A stretch of DNA of 62,218 nt from Mogibacterium sp. (GTDB lineage Bacteria; Bacillota; Clostridia; Peptostreptococcales; Anaerovoracaceae). The stretch is taken from positions 1 through 62,218 of the forward strand of contig JAFWHB010000024.1 of assembly GCA_017512145.1 (NCBI GenBank), given 5' to 3'. Of this stretch, positions 17,140-26,778 are shown one piece after another (position 1 is the first letter of the stretch; every line of letters begins with the position of its first letter). The notes under the pieces are model-generated. The model worked only from the letters and a program-made list of their open reading frames with translations, had not been told where the DNA came from and did not search any database. Both the position numbers and the translations under genes were made by a program.

Positions 17140-20100
17140 CTATTCTCCGAAGAGTTCGTCATCATCAGGCTTGAATGACTTCATATAGTCTTCCATTGTC
17201 TTGCGGCCATCTGTAGTGAGCTGTGAGAATGTGACGTTCGGGAACGGCACGTTGATGCCATTTCTGTAGAATATCTGCAGAAGGCTCCTGTTGAGATAAC
17301 GTGTGACACCCTTGATATCTGCCTCACTGCAGGAGCAGGTGATAAGCAGGACAACGCCGCTGTCTGCAAGCTCAGATATGCCGTTATAATTAGGTCCGTC
17401 AAGAATCTTAGGGTTATCCGCCTGCAGGAGAGGAAGCTCACGCTGGAGAACTGCCTCAACATAGTCGATATCCTGACCGTACTCTATGCTGATATTGCAC
17501 ACAGCGACCGAGGCTTCCTGAGTCATGTTCAGTACGCCTGAGATCTCACTGTTGTTGTAGATCTTGATATTACCATCCATACCGAGGATCTTGGTCGTAC
17601 GAAGGCCGATGTCCATAACAGTTCCACGGTAGCCGTTGATGGTTACGATATCACCTACACGGAACTCGCCTTCGAATACGATGAAGATACCTGCGATGAT
17701 ATCCTTGATAAGGCTCTGTGCGCCAAGACCAATGATCAGTGACAGGATTCCTGCACTGGCGAGCAGTCTCGACGGGTCAATACCAAGGAGATACAGGCAG
17801 TAGAACAATCCGAAGAGTGTGCCGCCGTATTTGACTACCGAGAGGAGCAGGTGGCCGATGGTTTCGCCTCTTGCTCCGAGCAAAGCGGTCGTGATCCTTA
17901 CCGGTATGCGGAAGAGTGTGACTCCGAGTGCTATTGTGATCAGCACGAGTACACAGAAGCTGAATGCAAATATATTGCGTCCCTTATCCCATCCTCCGGC
18001 GAGTATGTAGTTAATGATTGAATTCTCATCAAAGACATTATTTGCTCTGATCATAGTGATTATTACGTAGATCATGATAATGCCTGCAATGATGGCGAGC
18101 AGCGTCATCAGCTTCTGCTCAGGACTCTTCTCTGACCAAGGTATCCTGCGGTTGTCCCATCTGGAAGCAGCCTTAGTCGTTGAAGTCATTTTGCCTGAAG
18201 GAAGAATGATATTGAATATCGCTGAATCCAGAGCATTTCTGTTACTGGAGCCACTCATGGTTGCGTACAGATCCTCTTCCTCCTTGCTTGTCATTGTGAC
18301 AGTAAGGGACAGAATCAGAATGACAATGAAGCATATCAGGCATGTGATCAGAGCGATTATGGACCTTGCCTTATACATCTCAGTCTTAGGCATTGCGGTT
18401 GCAATGAAGTAGCCATCCCTGTACTGGAAGCATGTGAAGTAGTCGACTCCGTTGATCTTCGAGAATCCGTAATAATCGTTACCCGAGAAAGCGTTCGACG
18501 ATACGCCGAGTTCCTTTGCGGTTTTACCGATGCTTACTTCGACAGGTGAGTAGATGCAGAGATGATCCTCACTGGTATCGAACATTACGATTGCTCCGCC
18601 TGCAAGCATGTTGGTTGAGAGCACGCTGCCAACGTCAGTCGAATCGAGGAGCTGTGCCGAAGTCTCGCTGTCGAGACCGATCTGCAGCAGTGAGTGATGC
18701 GGCGTGATCTTAGCTGCTTCTTCTTCGCTTGCAGTCTCATACTGATAGCGGGAGATATATCTGGTATTTCCATTCTCATCCTTGGTTGTGTAGTATGTGA
18801 ACGCAACTCCGATGTATTGCTGAGAGGCTGCGCCAAGATCGTCTGTCCTGGATTCCTGAATGTAGCTGTCAAGCTTGCCGTCAAGAACCTGCAGGAACGG
18901 GTATGACTGATCTTCTTCATTGTGGCTGATGATGAAGTACCAGTTATCTGTACTGGTTCCGATCGTGCGGCCATTCTCATCATATATGTATACAGAATCG
19001 ATGTTGTTGGCCTCACAGAGCTCCTTAAGTCTTGGAGAAGCTGACACAGACTTCAGATCATTGCCCTCGTCATCCTTGAGGAAGACTTTCTCGCCGTTAG
19101 CATCGTAATAGCTGTGATATTTATCAGACTTCGCATTGAGGACAGCCGGATTCTCCTCGATGAGGAAGGAAATCAGCTTGGCCTTGGAGAGGAAGCGGTT
19201 GTTGTAGTACGATTCGATAACGCTGCGGCTCTCCTGGCTCTCTTCGTATCTGCCGCCTACTTCGTCGAGTGCGATGTTCGCCTTTTCGACACCTTCAGTG
19301 ATCTCGAGCAAAGTCTGAGTATAGAAGGATATTCCGAACATGACGATGACGCCCGCGAGCATCAGAGGGAATACCTTCTTGAAAACAGTTTTGTCAAAGT
19401 ATATCGGATTCTCTGAGTCCGGATTGAGTATGTATCTGTCTGTCGCTACTGCGTGACGGACAAAGTCGTTCCTGATGATAACCGCATATATGAGGCATAC
19501 GAGAAGTACGAGAATGAATCCGAGAATCGACCAGAAGAGTACGTACCTGTCATTCGCAACTATTTTGCTCTGCTCTGCGACAGCACATACTACAGTCTTG
19601 TCACCGAATGTCTTGGAGACACAATAGTACTTGATGCCTTTGATCGTCTCTATGCCGGTGTAACCGTCAGCCATTGCCTCCTCGGAAAGACCAAGGCTGT
19701 GTGCGCTCTGGCCTGTGAGAATATCCTTGCCGTTGTTGTAGTAGAGGAATGTGCCGTCATCACGGTCAACAGCGAACATGAATCCGCCATGGCCGACTGC
19801 AGCACGGCTGAGTACTACAGATACATCCTTGAGAGATGAGATCTGAATATCCAGAACATTAGCATTAGCTCCGAGAACCAGACGGTACTCCACATCCTTA
19901 TACTTAATAGGCATGGAGTAGAAGTAATAGGACCCATACTGGCTGCCAACTTCAATCGGAGTTACGCTGCCGTCATCATTCAACGAACCCTTGAGTATGT
20001 CGTTGACATTCTCCTGTGTCATAAGGGCTCTTGCTGCAGGATTGACTCCGAAGAGCGAAGGGTCACCCGAGATCGCAATCTTCCCGTCCATAGACATTAT

Positions 20101-20643
20101 GAAAAGGTACTCTATCCCGGATCTTGCAACAAGGTCACCGAATACCTCGGAACGTTCTTCGTTGGTTGCCTCAACAAGAGAATCAAACAGGCCGCTTGCG
20201 AAGAGCTGAGACATATCGTCAAGGATATCCTGATTGCCATCATGATAGAGCCTGGTCAGCGTATCTACATTCGCTGCATTCTCTTCGAGTGTTGCAACAG
20301 CTTCTTCGAGTGCAAGTCTGCTGTTCTCTTCCTGTTTGACGACTGCTGTCTTAGCCTGCATGCTCCTGAGGAACAGTCCGATGATAAGGGCGCCAATCAG
20401 GATCAGGATGAAGTTGACGGCTACCTTGGACATGAAGTATGTGTTAGCCTTGCGTCTTGTCGCCTCATCGACATACTTAGGTGCATCCTCATCGATCCGC
20501 TCGAGGAAGTCGTGGGTGGCAGATTCGGTCGTATCAGAAGAAACGGCAGTCTCCGGAGTCTCTATCTCCTGCTGCTCCATTTCCTGATTCTCGTTCTCCT
20601 GAATCTCGCCGGTGTTCAATTTATTAAGATCTTTTTCTGACAT
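17140..20643 (-). CDS. Double-sensor MscS-family mechanosensitive channel fusion
   Basis: A 1,167-residue membrane protein. The start at 20643 (MSEK) follows AAGGGGA at 7 bases. Order: acidic cytosolic N-terminus (1-70), TM (about 72-90), Cache-like ectodomain, TM (366-393), TM (423-441), a second Cache-like ectodomain, TM (760-783), three more TMs (844-864, 888-908, 931-952), and a MscS pore helix and beta-domain (GLGAQSLIKD, GDIVTINGYRGTVMDIGLRT) to the C-terminus. MscS proteins release solutes on membrane tension; the ectodomains suggest additional ligand gating. E. coli MscS has only 286 residues, so three quarters of this protein is added sensor. The next gene, 11 bases on, is a binding lipoprotein. 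The channel core is secure; the Cache calls rest on topology and motifs such as FMFAVDRDDGTFLYY. Confidence 0.85.
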   Translation of the reverse strand: MSEKDLNKLNTGEIQENENQEMEQQEIETPETAVSSDTTESATHDFLERIDEDAPKYVDEATRRKANTYFMSKVAVNFILILIGALIIGLFLRSMQAKTAVVKQEENSRLALEEAVATLEENAANVDTLTRLYHDGNQDILDDMSQLFASGLFDSLVEATNEERSEVFGDLVARSGIEYLFIMSMDGKIAISGDPSLFGVNPAARALMTQENVNDILKGSLNDDGSVTPIEVGSQYGSYYFYSMPIKYKDVEYRLVLGANANVLDIQISSLKDVSVVLSRAAVGHGGFMFAVDRDDGTFLYYNNGKDILTGQSAHSLGLSEEAMADGYTGIETIKGIKYYCVSKTFGDKTVVCAVAEQSKIVANDRYVLFWSILGFILVLLVCLIYAVIIRNDFVRHAVATDRYILNPDSENPIYFDKTVFKKVFPLMLAGVIVMFGISFYTQTLLEITEGVEKANIALDEVGGRYEESQESRSVIESYYNNRFLSKAKLISFLIEENPAVLNAKSDKYHSYYDANGEKVFLKDDEGNDLKSVSASPRLKELCEANNIDSVYIYDENGRTIGTSTDNWYFIISHNEEDQSYPFLQVLDGKLDSYIQESRTDDLGAASQQYIGVAFTYYTTKDENGNTRYISRYQYETASEEEAAKITPHHSLLQIGLDSETSAQLLDSTDVGSVLSTNMLAGGAIVMFDTSEDHLCIYSPVEVSIGKTAKELGVSSNAFSGNDYYGFSKINGVDYFTCFQYRDGYFIATAMPKTEMYKARSIIALITCLICFIVILILSLTVTMTSKEEEDLYATMSGSSNRNALDSAIFNIILPSGKMTSTTKAASRWDNRRIPWSEKSPEQKLMTLLAIIAGIIMIYVIITMIRANNVFDENSIINYILAGGWDKGRNIFAFSFCVLVLITIALGVTLFRIPVRITTALLGARGETIGHLLLSVVKYGGTLFGLFYCLYLLGIDPSRLLASAGILSLIIGLGAQSLIKDIIAGIFIVFEGEFRVGDIVTINGYRGTVMDIGLRTTKILGMDGNIKIYNNSEISGVLNMTQEASVAVCNISIEYGQDIDYVEAVLQRELPLLQADNPKILDGPNYNGISELADSGVVLLITCSCSEADIKGVTRYLNRSLLQIFYRNGINVPFPNVTFSQLTTDGRKTMEDYMKSFKPDDDELFGE

Positions 20644-20822
20644 TTGTAGTTCCCCTTGCAATTGTCATTAGTGTCGTGAATTTATATCGGAAACTGTGTG
20701 CGGAATGCACAGAAAGTTCGAATTTGCAGCGCTTTTATTCCTTTTATATTCTATTACAAATGCACAGATATTCAAATAGAGCAGGTCCAGTTTTTACCTT
20801 AAAATGCTGTAAGAACAGGGCT

Positions 20823-20850
20823 ATCCCTGCATTATACGGGGATTATTTTT
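20823..20850 (+). terminator. Terminator-like hairpin in the leader of the amidohydrolase gene
   Basis: ATCCCTG and CGGGGAT form a 7-bp stem around CATTATA, followed by TATTTTT. It lies about 75 bases upstream of the amidohydrolase start in its sense, so it could be an attenuator or end an undetected short RNA. Confidence 0.4.
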
Positions 20851-20926
20851 GCCATAAATAATGCAGTTGTTGTATTATTGAAATGTACAAAAAATAATCG
20901 CATTGAAGCATGGGGGTCTATATCTT

Positions 20927-22510
20927 ATGAAGACATTATTCAAGGGCGGACTTATTTACGATGGTACCGGGGCAAGACCATTTACAGGAGATGTTCTGAT
21001 CGAGGACGACAGGATCGTTGCAGTCGGACCGGAAGTAAATGCTGAAGCAGACAAAGTCATCGATATAACCGGCAAGCAGATCTGTCCGGGACTTATTGAC
21101 GCGCATTCACATAATGACTTCTTCTACGACAGAGATGACGCAGAGAAGTACTACAAGCCATTCATTGAGCAGGGCATAACCACTCAGATCACAGGTAACT
21201 GCAGCTTCTCGCCATTCGGCGCTGACCCTGACACACCATACAGGGACAAGCTCGGCGGCGGACTCTTTGACGCAAAGGCTCCATGCAGCTTTGCTGAATT
21301 CAAGAAGAGAGCCAATGGCAACCTTTTTGTGAATTTAGTTCCTCTGATCGGCCAGGGTTCTGTCCGTGCAGGTATTTCAGGATATGATCCTTCGCCTCTT
21401 ACTCAGGCACAGATCGACCAGGAGATAGCACATGTCCGTGAGGCCATGGAAGGCGGGGCTTTCGGAGGCTCCTTCGGATTCATGTATGAGCCTGACCGTT
21501 ACGCTCAGAAGGACGAGATCCTTGCTTTTGCTAAGGAAATCGCCAAGTACGACGGTATCGTAACGATCCATCCGAGAGCAAACTCCGCGATCAGCGCAGA
21601 CTATCCGCTCGTCACCAGGAAGTCACACCTTGAGCTGGGACTCGATGAGGCAGTCGACATCATGCACAAGTCCGGCTGCAGACTTGAATACAGCCATCTG
21701 ATCTTCGTTGGCCAGAGGAGCTGGAAGTATCTCGACAAGATGCTCAGGACATTCCGCCGCGAGGTCAACAATGGCAGCCCGATCGCATTCGACAACTACG
21801 TATTCCATTACGGAGCATCGGTAATCACAGTTGTATTCCCTGGATGGTACGCTCAGCTGACACCTGAAGAGGCCAGGAAGCCTATCAACAGACGCAAGCT
21901 CGAGCTCACTATCCTGATGTACCGCAAGCTCCTCGGAATCGACTGGGATGACATGGTCGTTGCATACATTTCGGATGAGCATCCTGAGTATGAGGGCAAG
22001 ACCATCCCGCAGTGTGCTGCTGAAGAGGGCCTTGAGAATCTCGACATGTATCTCAAGCTGGTCGAGCTTTCGAACAGAGCAGGCAGCATCTATCTCGGCA
22101 AGTACTACAATGAGGATATCATCCGCAGCCTGATGAATGACGAGCTCTCCATATTCATGACAGATGCATGGGTAGTAGATAAGGGACTCCAGAACATCGC
22201 TGCGTTCCAGACATTCCCGCAGTTCTTCCTGCTGGCTAAGAAGGACGGAATTCCTATCCAGAAGGTCGTCCGCAAGATGACAGGCCTCACAGCAGACAGA
22301 TTCAGGATCCCTGAGAGAGGATACCTCAGAGAAGGATACAAGGCAGACATCACTGTTATCGACCTTGACAACATGAAGGTAGATGAGAGCAAGCCGGACT
22401 TCAGACCGGAAGGTATCGTCCATGTCTATGTCAACGGCCAGGCAGTCCTTGAAGACGGCAAGTACCTCGGAGGCCGTCAGGGTGAAGTCGTACTCAAGCC
22501 TAAGAAGTAA
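20927..22510 (+). CDS. N-acyl-D-amino-acid deacylase-like amidohydrolase
   Basis: A 527-residue cytosolic amidohydrolase. ATG 20927 gives the family start (MKTLFKGGLIYDGTG); a TTG further upstream is less likely. Metal-site segments are visible: LIDAHSHND, the cysteine of ITGNCSFSPF (the bridging Cys of D-aminoacylases), a His in TIHPRAN, EYSHLIF and IFMTDAW. The C-terminal beta-domain carries KADITVIDLDNMKV. D-aminoacylases free D-amino acids from N-acyl forms; some relatives act on cyclic amides. It heads a plus-strand run with a TRAP transporter, which suggests that the imported compound is its substrate. Family secure, substrate inferred. Confidence 0.85.
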   Translation: MKTLFKGGLIYDGTGARPFTGDVLIEDDRIVAVGPEVNAEADKVIDITGKQICPGLIDAHSHNDFFYDRDDAEKYYKPFIEQGITTQITGNCSFSPFGADPDTPYRDKLGGGLFDAKAPCSFAEFKKRANGNLFVNLVPLIGQGSVRAGISGYDPSPLTQAQIDQEIAHVREAMEGGAFGGSFGFMYEPDRYAQKDEILAFAKEIAKYDGIVTIHPRANSAISADYPLVTRKSHLELGLDEAVDIMHKSGCRLEYSHLIFVGQRSWKYLDKMLRTFRREVNNGSPIAFDNYVFHYGASVITVVFPGWYAQLTPEEARKPINRRKLELTILMYRKLLGIDWDDMVVAYISDEHPEYEGKTIPQCAAEEGLENLDMYLKLVELSNRAGSIYLGKYYNEDIIRSLMNDELSIFMTDAWVVDKGLQNIAAFQTFPQFFLLAKKDGIPIQKVVRKMTGLTADRFRIPERGYLREGYKADITVIDLDNMKVDESKPDFRPEGIVHVYVNGQAVLEDGKYLGGRQGEVVLKPKK

Positions 22511-22540
22511 TGGATTGTGGAATTGATCTGACAATTACAT

Positions 22541-22546
22541 TATAAT
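22541..22546 (+). promoter_or_regulatory. Possible internal -10 box before the TRAP genes
   Basis: A perfect TATAAT lies 36 bases before the binding-protein start, but the nearest TTG-type -35 (TTGTGG, 22515) is 20 bases away. A weak internal promoter is possible. Confidence 0.35.
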
Positions 22547-22582
22547 TAACAACATATTTCACTAATATCAGGAGATGGATTA

Positions 22583-23554
22583 ATGAAGAAGCATACTTTA
22601 TTCAGGGCTCTGGCTCTTGTCCTTGTATGCCTCATGATGATCGGGGCAACAGGCTGCGGCAGTGGCCAGCGCTTCATGTTCGGTACCGGCGGTACTGCAG
22701 GTACATATTATGCGTATGGCGGAGTCCTTGCGCAGTACATGAAGAACTATGCAGATTACAGAGTCACAGCGGTTTCGACAGGAGGATCCAAGGCGAACAT
22801 CCAGAGCATTCAGGATGGAGACTATCAGCTTGGATTCACACAGTCCGACGTAATGTCATACGCATGGACAGGAACCAAGTCGTTCGAGAAGGATGGTCCG
22901 ACGCATGATTTCCGTGTACTCGGATGTCTTTATGCAGAGACCGTACAGCTCATTACCATGGACAAGGATATCAAGTCCGTTGAAGACCTTGCAGGCAAGA
23001 GCGTTTCCATCGGAGAAGCAGGCTCGGGCGTTTACTTCAACGCTATGGACGTACTCGGAGCAGCAGGCCTTACCATCAAGGATATCAAGCCTCAGTATCA
23101 GTCCTTCGAGGATTCCAAGGAATCCCTCAAAGACGGCAAGATCGATGCAGCATTCATCGTTGCCGGAGCTCCGACGACAGCTATAACAGAGCTTGCAACT
23201 ACTAACGGAGTTTATCTTGTCAATATCAAAGGAGATCTTCAGGAGAAGATACTGAAGGAGTGTCCTTACTACGCTCCGTATATAATTCCTGCAGGAACAT
23301 ATCCTAAGCAGGATGAGGATGTCGAGACGATCACGATCGAGGCGACCGTAATTGTTTCGGACAAACTCGAAGACGATGCTGTATATGCTCTGACCGCTGC
23401 GATCTTCGATCACGCAGAAGAGATCACTGCAGAGAATGCCAAGGGCGCTGAGCTCAATCTCGAGAGCGCGACCAGCGTCACTGACGTTCCATACCATGCA
23501 GGCGCTGCTAAGTATTATGCAGAGCATGGCATCACAGTGAATACACAAGAGTAG
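22583..23554 (+). CDS. TAXI-family TRAP transporter substrate-binding lipoprotein
   Basis: A 323-residue lipoprotein (lipobox ending GATGC). FGTGGTAGTYYAYGG and VSTGGSKANIQSIQDGDYQLGFTQSD are typical of TAXI solute receptors, which capture organic acids or amino acids outside the cell and hand them to a TRAP permease. The ribosome site is AGGAGATGGATTA. The permease gene starts 13 bases after its stop. Known TAXI ligands include glutamate-like compounds; here the neighbouring D-aminoacylase-like enzyme points to an acylated amino acid (inference). Confidence 0.93.
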   Translation: MKKHTLFRALALVLVCLMMIGATGCGSGQRFMFGTGGTAGTYYAYGGVLAQYMKNYADYRVTAVSTGGSKANIQSIQDGDYQLGFTQSDVMSYAWTGTKSFEKDGPTHDFRVLGCLYAETVQLITMDKDIKSVEDLAGKSVSIGEAGSGVYFNAMDVLGAAGLTIKDIKPQYQSFEDSKESLKDGKIDAAFIVAGAPTTAITELATTNGVYLVNIKGDLQEKILKECPYYAPYIIPAGTYPKQDEDVETITIEATVIVSDKLEDDAVYALTAAIFDHAEEITAENAKGAELNLESATSVTDVPYHAGAAKYYAEHGITVNTQE

Positions 23555-23566
23555 GAGGACAGGCGG

Positions 23567-25498
23567 ATGAGTGATATGCATACACCTGAACTGAGCCAGG
23601 AGAATCTTGACTCCGTAATGCGTAAATATGACAGGGAGTCCAATACCCGTATCTGGACCGGAACGCCTCAGAAGGTAATAACCTTCATCCTGGCGGCCTT
23701 CTCCCTGTGGTGCATTTACGTGACTTTATTTGCTACTTTCCTTGAGGAGATCAGACTTACCTCATTCATGGCCCTCATCATCATGATGGGATTCCTGATC
23801 TATCCATCCAAGAAAGAAGACATCAAACCCAACTACATACCGGTCAGAGACATCATATTCATGGTCTGTGGAACGGCTTCGTATCTGTACTTTACATTCA
23901 ATGCCAATACGATCATCAATCAGGGAACACACTTTACCCCGGTACAGATCGTCATAGGCATCGTGGCGATTGCAGCACTGGTTGAGGTAACAAGAAGATG
24001 CGTCGGAATACCTATTCTGATCGTAGCAGCATTCTTCCTCATATATGCTCTGGCATTCGGCCTGACAAATCCTGACTTCTTCGGACGTGTCAGATACCTT
24101 GTCAGGAACCTCTTCTATACCAAGGGCGGAATCTTCTCAACACCGGTCAATGTCTGCTCTAAGTACATCGTAGTATTCATCATCTTCGGAGCATTCCTTG
24201 AGAGGACCGGAATATCCGCGTTCTTCATCGACCTTGCCAACTCGATCGCAGGTAAGTATGCCGGCGGCCCTGCCAAAGTAGCAGTAATATCTTCTGCTCT
24301 CTGCGGCATGGTATCGGGTTCTTCGGTAGGTAACACCGTAACAACAGGTTCTGTTACCATCCCGATGATGAAGAAGACAGGATACAGGAACGAATTTGCA
24401 GGAGCTGTAGAGGCTGCTTCCTCGACCGGAGGACAGATCATGCCGCCTATTATGGGAGCTGCAGCATTCCTGATGGCAGACTTTATCGGAGTACCGTATT
24501 CAGATGTAATCGGAAGAGCTATTCTGCCGGCAATACTGTACTTCTTCGGTATATTCATCACAGTTCATCTTGAGGCCAAGAGGCTCAAGCTGACAGGAAT
24601 TCCTAAGGACCAGCTGCCTAAGTTCAGCCATCTTGTCAGGAAGCTGTATCTGCTGATCCCGCTGATCATGCTCATCATCTGGGTTTCCGGCAATTACATG
24701 ACAATGCAGAGGGCTGCTTCGCTCGCGATCATCCTCTCTATCGTTGTCGGATTCATCAACCGTGATGCCAAGCTGACACCGGCCAAGATTATCGATGCCC
24801 TGCAGGCAGGCGGCAAGAGCGCCATCACTGTAGGTGCTGCATGCGGCGCCGCAGGTATAATTTCGGGTACTATTACGATGACAGGACTTGCAAACGAGCT
24901 GATCAATGTCATCGTCGGAGTAGCAGGAGACAAGCTGATCATAGCTCTCGTGCTGACAATGCTCTGCTGCATCGTCCTCGGAATGGGTGTGCCGACCACA
25001 GCCAACTACTGCATCATGGCAGCAACGACAGCTCCTATCCTCATCCGTATGGGAGTTCCGATCGTCGCAGCACATTTCTTCGTATTCTACTTCGGAATCG
25101 TAGCGGACATCACACCGCCTGTAGCTTTGGCTGCATACGCGGGCAGCGCTATAGCCAAGAGTAATCCGATGAAGACGGCGTTCACCGCTTCAAGACTTGC
25201 TATCGCTGCATTCATAGTTCCGTACATGTTCTGCTTCACACCTGCAATGCTGCTGATCGAGACAACACCGCTTGCGATCGCACAGATCACAGCGACTGCT
25301 GTCATAGGAATCTTCGGAGTGGCCGCAGGAATGGAAGGATACTGCTTCGCAGACATGAAGCCGGTCATCCGCTGCCTGGCGATAGCCGGCGGACTGCTGC
25401 TGATCCATCCGGGAGCGGTAACAGACTTGGTTGGTCTTGTAATGGTAATCGGTGCAATAGGTTTCCAGTATATACTCGGCAGACGCAAAGCTGCTTAG
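23567..25498 (+). CDS. Fused TRAP transporter permease (4TM/12TM)
   Basis: A 643-residue inner-membrane protein joining the small DctQ-like and large DctM-like subunits, the usual partner of TAXI receptors. The N-terminal cytosolic segment (1-38) is followed by about 4 and then about 12 hydrophobic segments. Conserved DctM motifs are SGSSVGNTVTTG, EAASSTGGQIMPPIMGAAAF and GMGVPTTANYC. It uses a sodium or proton gradient to import the solute bound by the receptor encoded 13 bases upstream. It is full length. Downstream kinase-like genes follow closely. Confidence 0.94.
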   Translation: MSDMHTPELSQENLDSVMRKYDRESNTRIWTGTPQKVITFILAAFSLWCIYVTLFATFLEEIRLTSFMALIIMMGFLIYPSKKEDIKPNYIPVRDIIFMVCGTASYLYFTFNANTIINQGTHFTPVQIVIGIVAIAALVEVTRRCVGIPILIVAAFFLIYALAFGLTNPDFFGRVRYLVRNLFYTKGGIFSTPVNVCSKYIVVFIIFGAFLERTGISAFFIDLANSIAGKYAGGPAKVAVISSALCGMVSGSSVGNTVTTGSVTIPMMKKTGYRNEFAGAVEAASSTGGQIMPPIMGAAAFLMADFIGVPYSDVIGRAILPAILYFFGIFITVHLEAKRLKLTGIPKDQLPKFSHLVRKLYLLIPLIMLIIWVSGNYMTMQRAASLAIILSIVVGFINRDAKLTPAKIIDALQAGGKSAITVGAACGAAGIISGTITMTGLANELINVIVGVAGDKLIIALVLTMLCCIVLGMGVPTTANYCIMAATTAPILIRMGVPIVAAHFFVFYFGIVADITPPVALAAYAGSAIAKSNPMKTAFTASRLAIAAFIVPYMFCFTPAMLLIETTPLAIAQITATAVIGIFGVAAGMEGYCFADMKPVIRCLAIAGGLLLIHPGAVTDLVGLVMVIGAIGFQYILGRRKAA

Positions 25499-25520
25499 AA
25501 ATAAATCAGGGGGCAATCTA

Positions 25521-26132
25521 ATGAGTAACGAAATGAAATATCCTGTAATCACAATAGGCCGTGAGTACTGCGCATACGGCAGAACAGTCGCATCCAAGCT
25601 GGCAGAGCGTCTCGGAATCAAGTATTACGACAAGGACTTTGTCAACAAGATTGTTGCGGAGAGCGGCTTCTCAGAAGATGTCGTATGGGAAGAGCATGAA
25701 GCCATGAGCGGCGCGACCAAATTCCTCGAAGACATGCTCAGCGCAACAGCTCTCTACACAAGCTCTTACGACAAGATCTATGAGGCTCAGAAGCAGGTCG
25801 TCCGTGATCTGGCAAAGCAGCCATGTATCATCGTCGGCCGCTGTGCTAACAGCATCCTCAGCGAAGCAGGCGTAGACAGCTTCAATGTCTATCTGTATGC
25901 AGATATCAAGTACAGGAAGGTACGCTGCGCTGAGCTGAATCCTGAGCTTGAGGAAAATCAGCTGGAGAAGTACATCAGGAAGGTTGACAACGACAGAGCT
26001 ATCTTCTATAAGAGATATGCAGGGTCTGATGTATATGATCCGCATAATTACAACATCTGCCTGGATGTAGGCACACTGGGTATAGAGAATACTGTCGAGA
26101 CAATACTTGCACTTGTAACAGGGAACAAGTAA
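25521..26132 (+). CDS. Cytidylate kinase-like family protein, copy 1
   Basis: A 203-residue cytosolic protein of the Cytidylate_kin2 type. It starts IGREYCAYGRTVASKLAE and continues with IKYYDKDFVNKI and CIIVGRCANSIL. The family P-loop usually reads GRE(Y/F)GSGGRxI; here the SGG is replaced by CAYG in both copies, so kinase activity or its nucleotide is uncertain. It lies 22 bases after the TRAP permease gene and 41 before its paralogue. Many relatives sit next to transporter genes in Bacillota with unknown substrates. The fold is likely; the activity is unknown. Confidence 0.8.
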   Translation: MSNEMKYPVITIGREYCAYGRTVASKLAERLGIKYYDKDFVNKIVAESGFSEDVVWEEHEAMSGATKFLEDMLSATALYTSSYDKIYEAQKQVVRDLAKQPCIIVGRCANSILSEAGVDSFNVYLYADIKYRKVRCAELNPELEENQLEKYIRKVDNDRAIFYKRYAGSDVYDPHNYNICLDVGTLGIENTVETILALVTGNK

Positions 26133-26173
26133 ATTACAAGTAAGGGACATTAGAGCAGGAGGTAACAGATACT

Positions 26174-26776
26174 ATGAGCGAGAAGAAATTTCCGGTAATC
26201 ACCATCACACGTGAATACTGCGCATACGGAAGAACCGTTGCACAGGCTCTGTCTAAGAAGCTGGGCGTTGATTTCTATGACAGAGATATAGTCAACAAGA
26301 CCATAATCGAAACCAAGGCGCTTGATTTAGACGCTAAGGAAGACAATGCATCAGAGAGCAATGTTGAGAAGTTCCTCAAGGATATGCTTGGATCTATTGC
26401 TGCATATTCAAGCTCATTCGACAAGATTTTCGAAGCTCAGAAGGGCGTTATCCTCGACATGGCCAAGGAGCCATGCATCATTGTCGGCCGCTGCGCTAAC
26501 ATCATCCTCAAGGATGCCGGAATAGACAGCCTTGACGTATTCCTGTATGCGGACATGGATCACAGGATGGAGCGCTGCAAGGAGCTCAATCCGGATATGG
26601 ACGAAGACCAGCTCGAAGAGCGTATCCGCAAGGTCGACGAAGACCGTAAGATCCTGTACAAGAACTTTGGCAAGACCAATATGTACGATGTCCACAACTA
26701 CGATCTCTGCATCAACGTAGGAGCACACGGCATCGATAAGACTGTCGAGATGATCCTTGACATGATATCCGAATAG
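26174..26776 (+). CDS. Cytidylate kinase-like family protein, copy 2
   Basis: A 200-residue tandem paralogue of the upstream gene: ITREYCAYGRTVAQALSK, VDFYDRDIVNKT and CIIVGRCANIIL. It shares the unusual CAYG loop. The ribosome site AGGAGGTAACAGATACT precedes the ATG. The copies have diverged most in residues 45-65, so this is an old duplication, possibly giving a heterodimer. The next gene starts only 2 bases after its stop, implying coupled translation with the gamma-carbonic-anhydrase-like protein. Confidence 0.8.
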   Translation: MSEKKFPVITITREYCAYGRTVAQALSKKLGVDFYDRDIVNKTIIETKALDLDAKEDNASESNVEKFLKDMLGSIAAYSSSFDKIFEAQKGVILDMAKEPCIIVGRCANIILKDAGIDSLDVFLYADMDHRMERCKELNPDMDEDQLEERIRKVDEDRKILYKNFGKTNMYDVHNYDLCINVGAHGIDKTVEMILDMISE

Positions 26777-26778
26777 CC

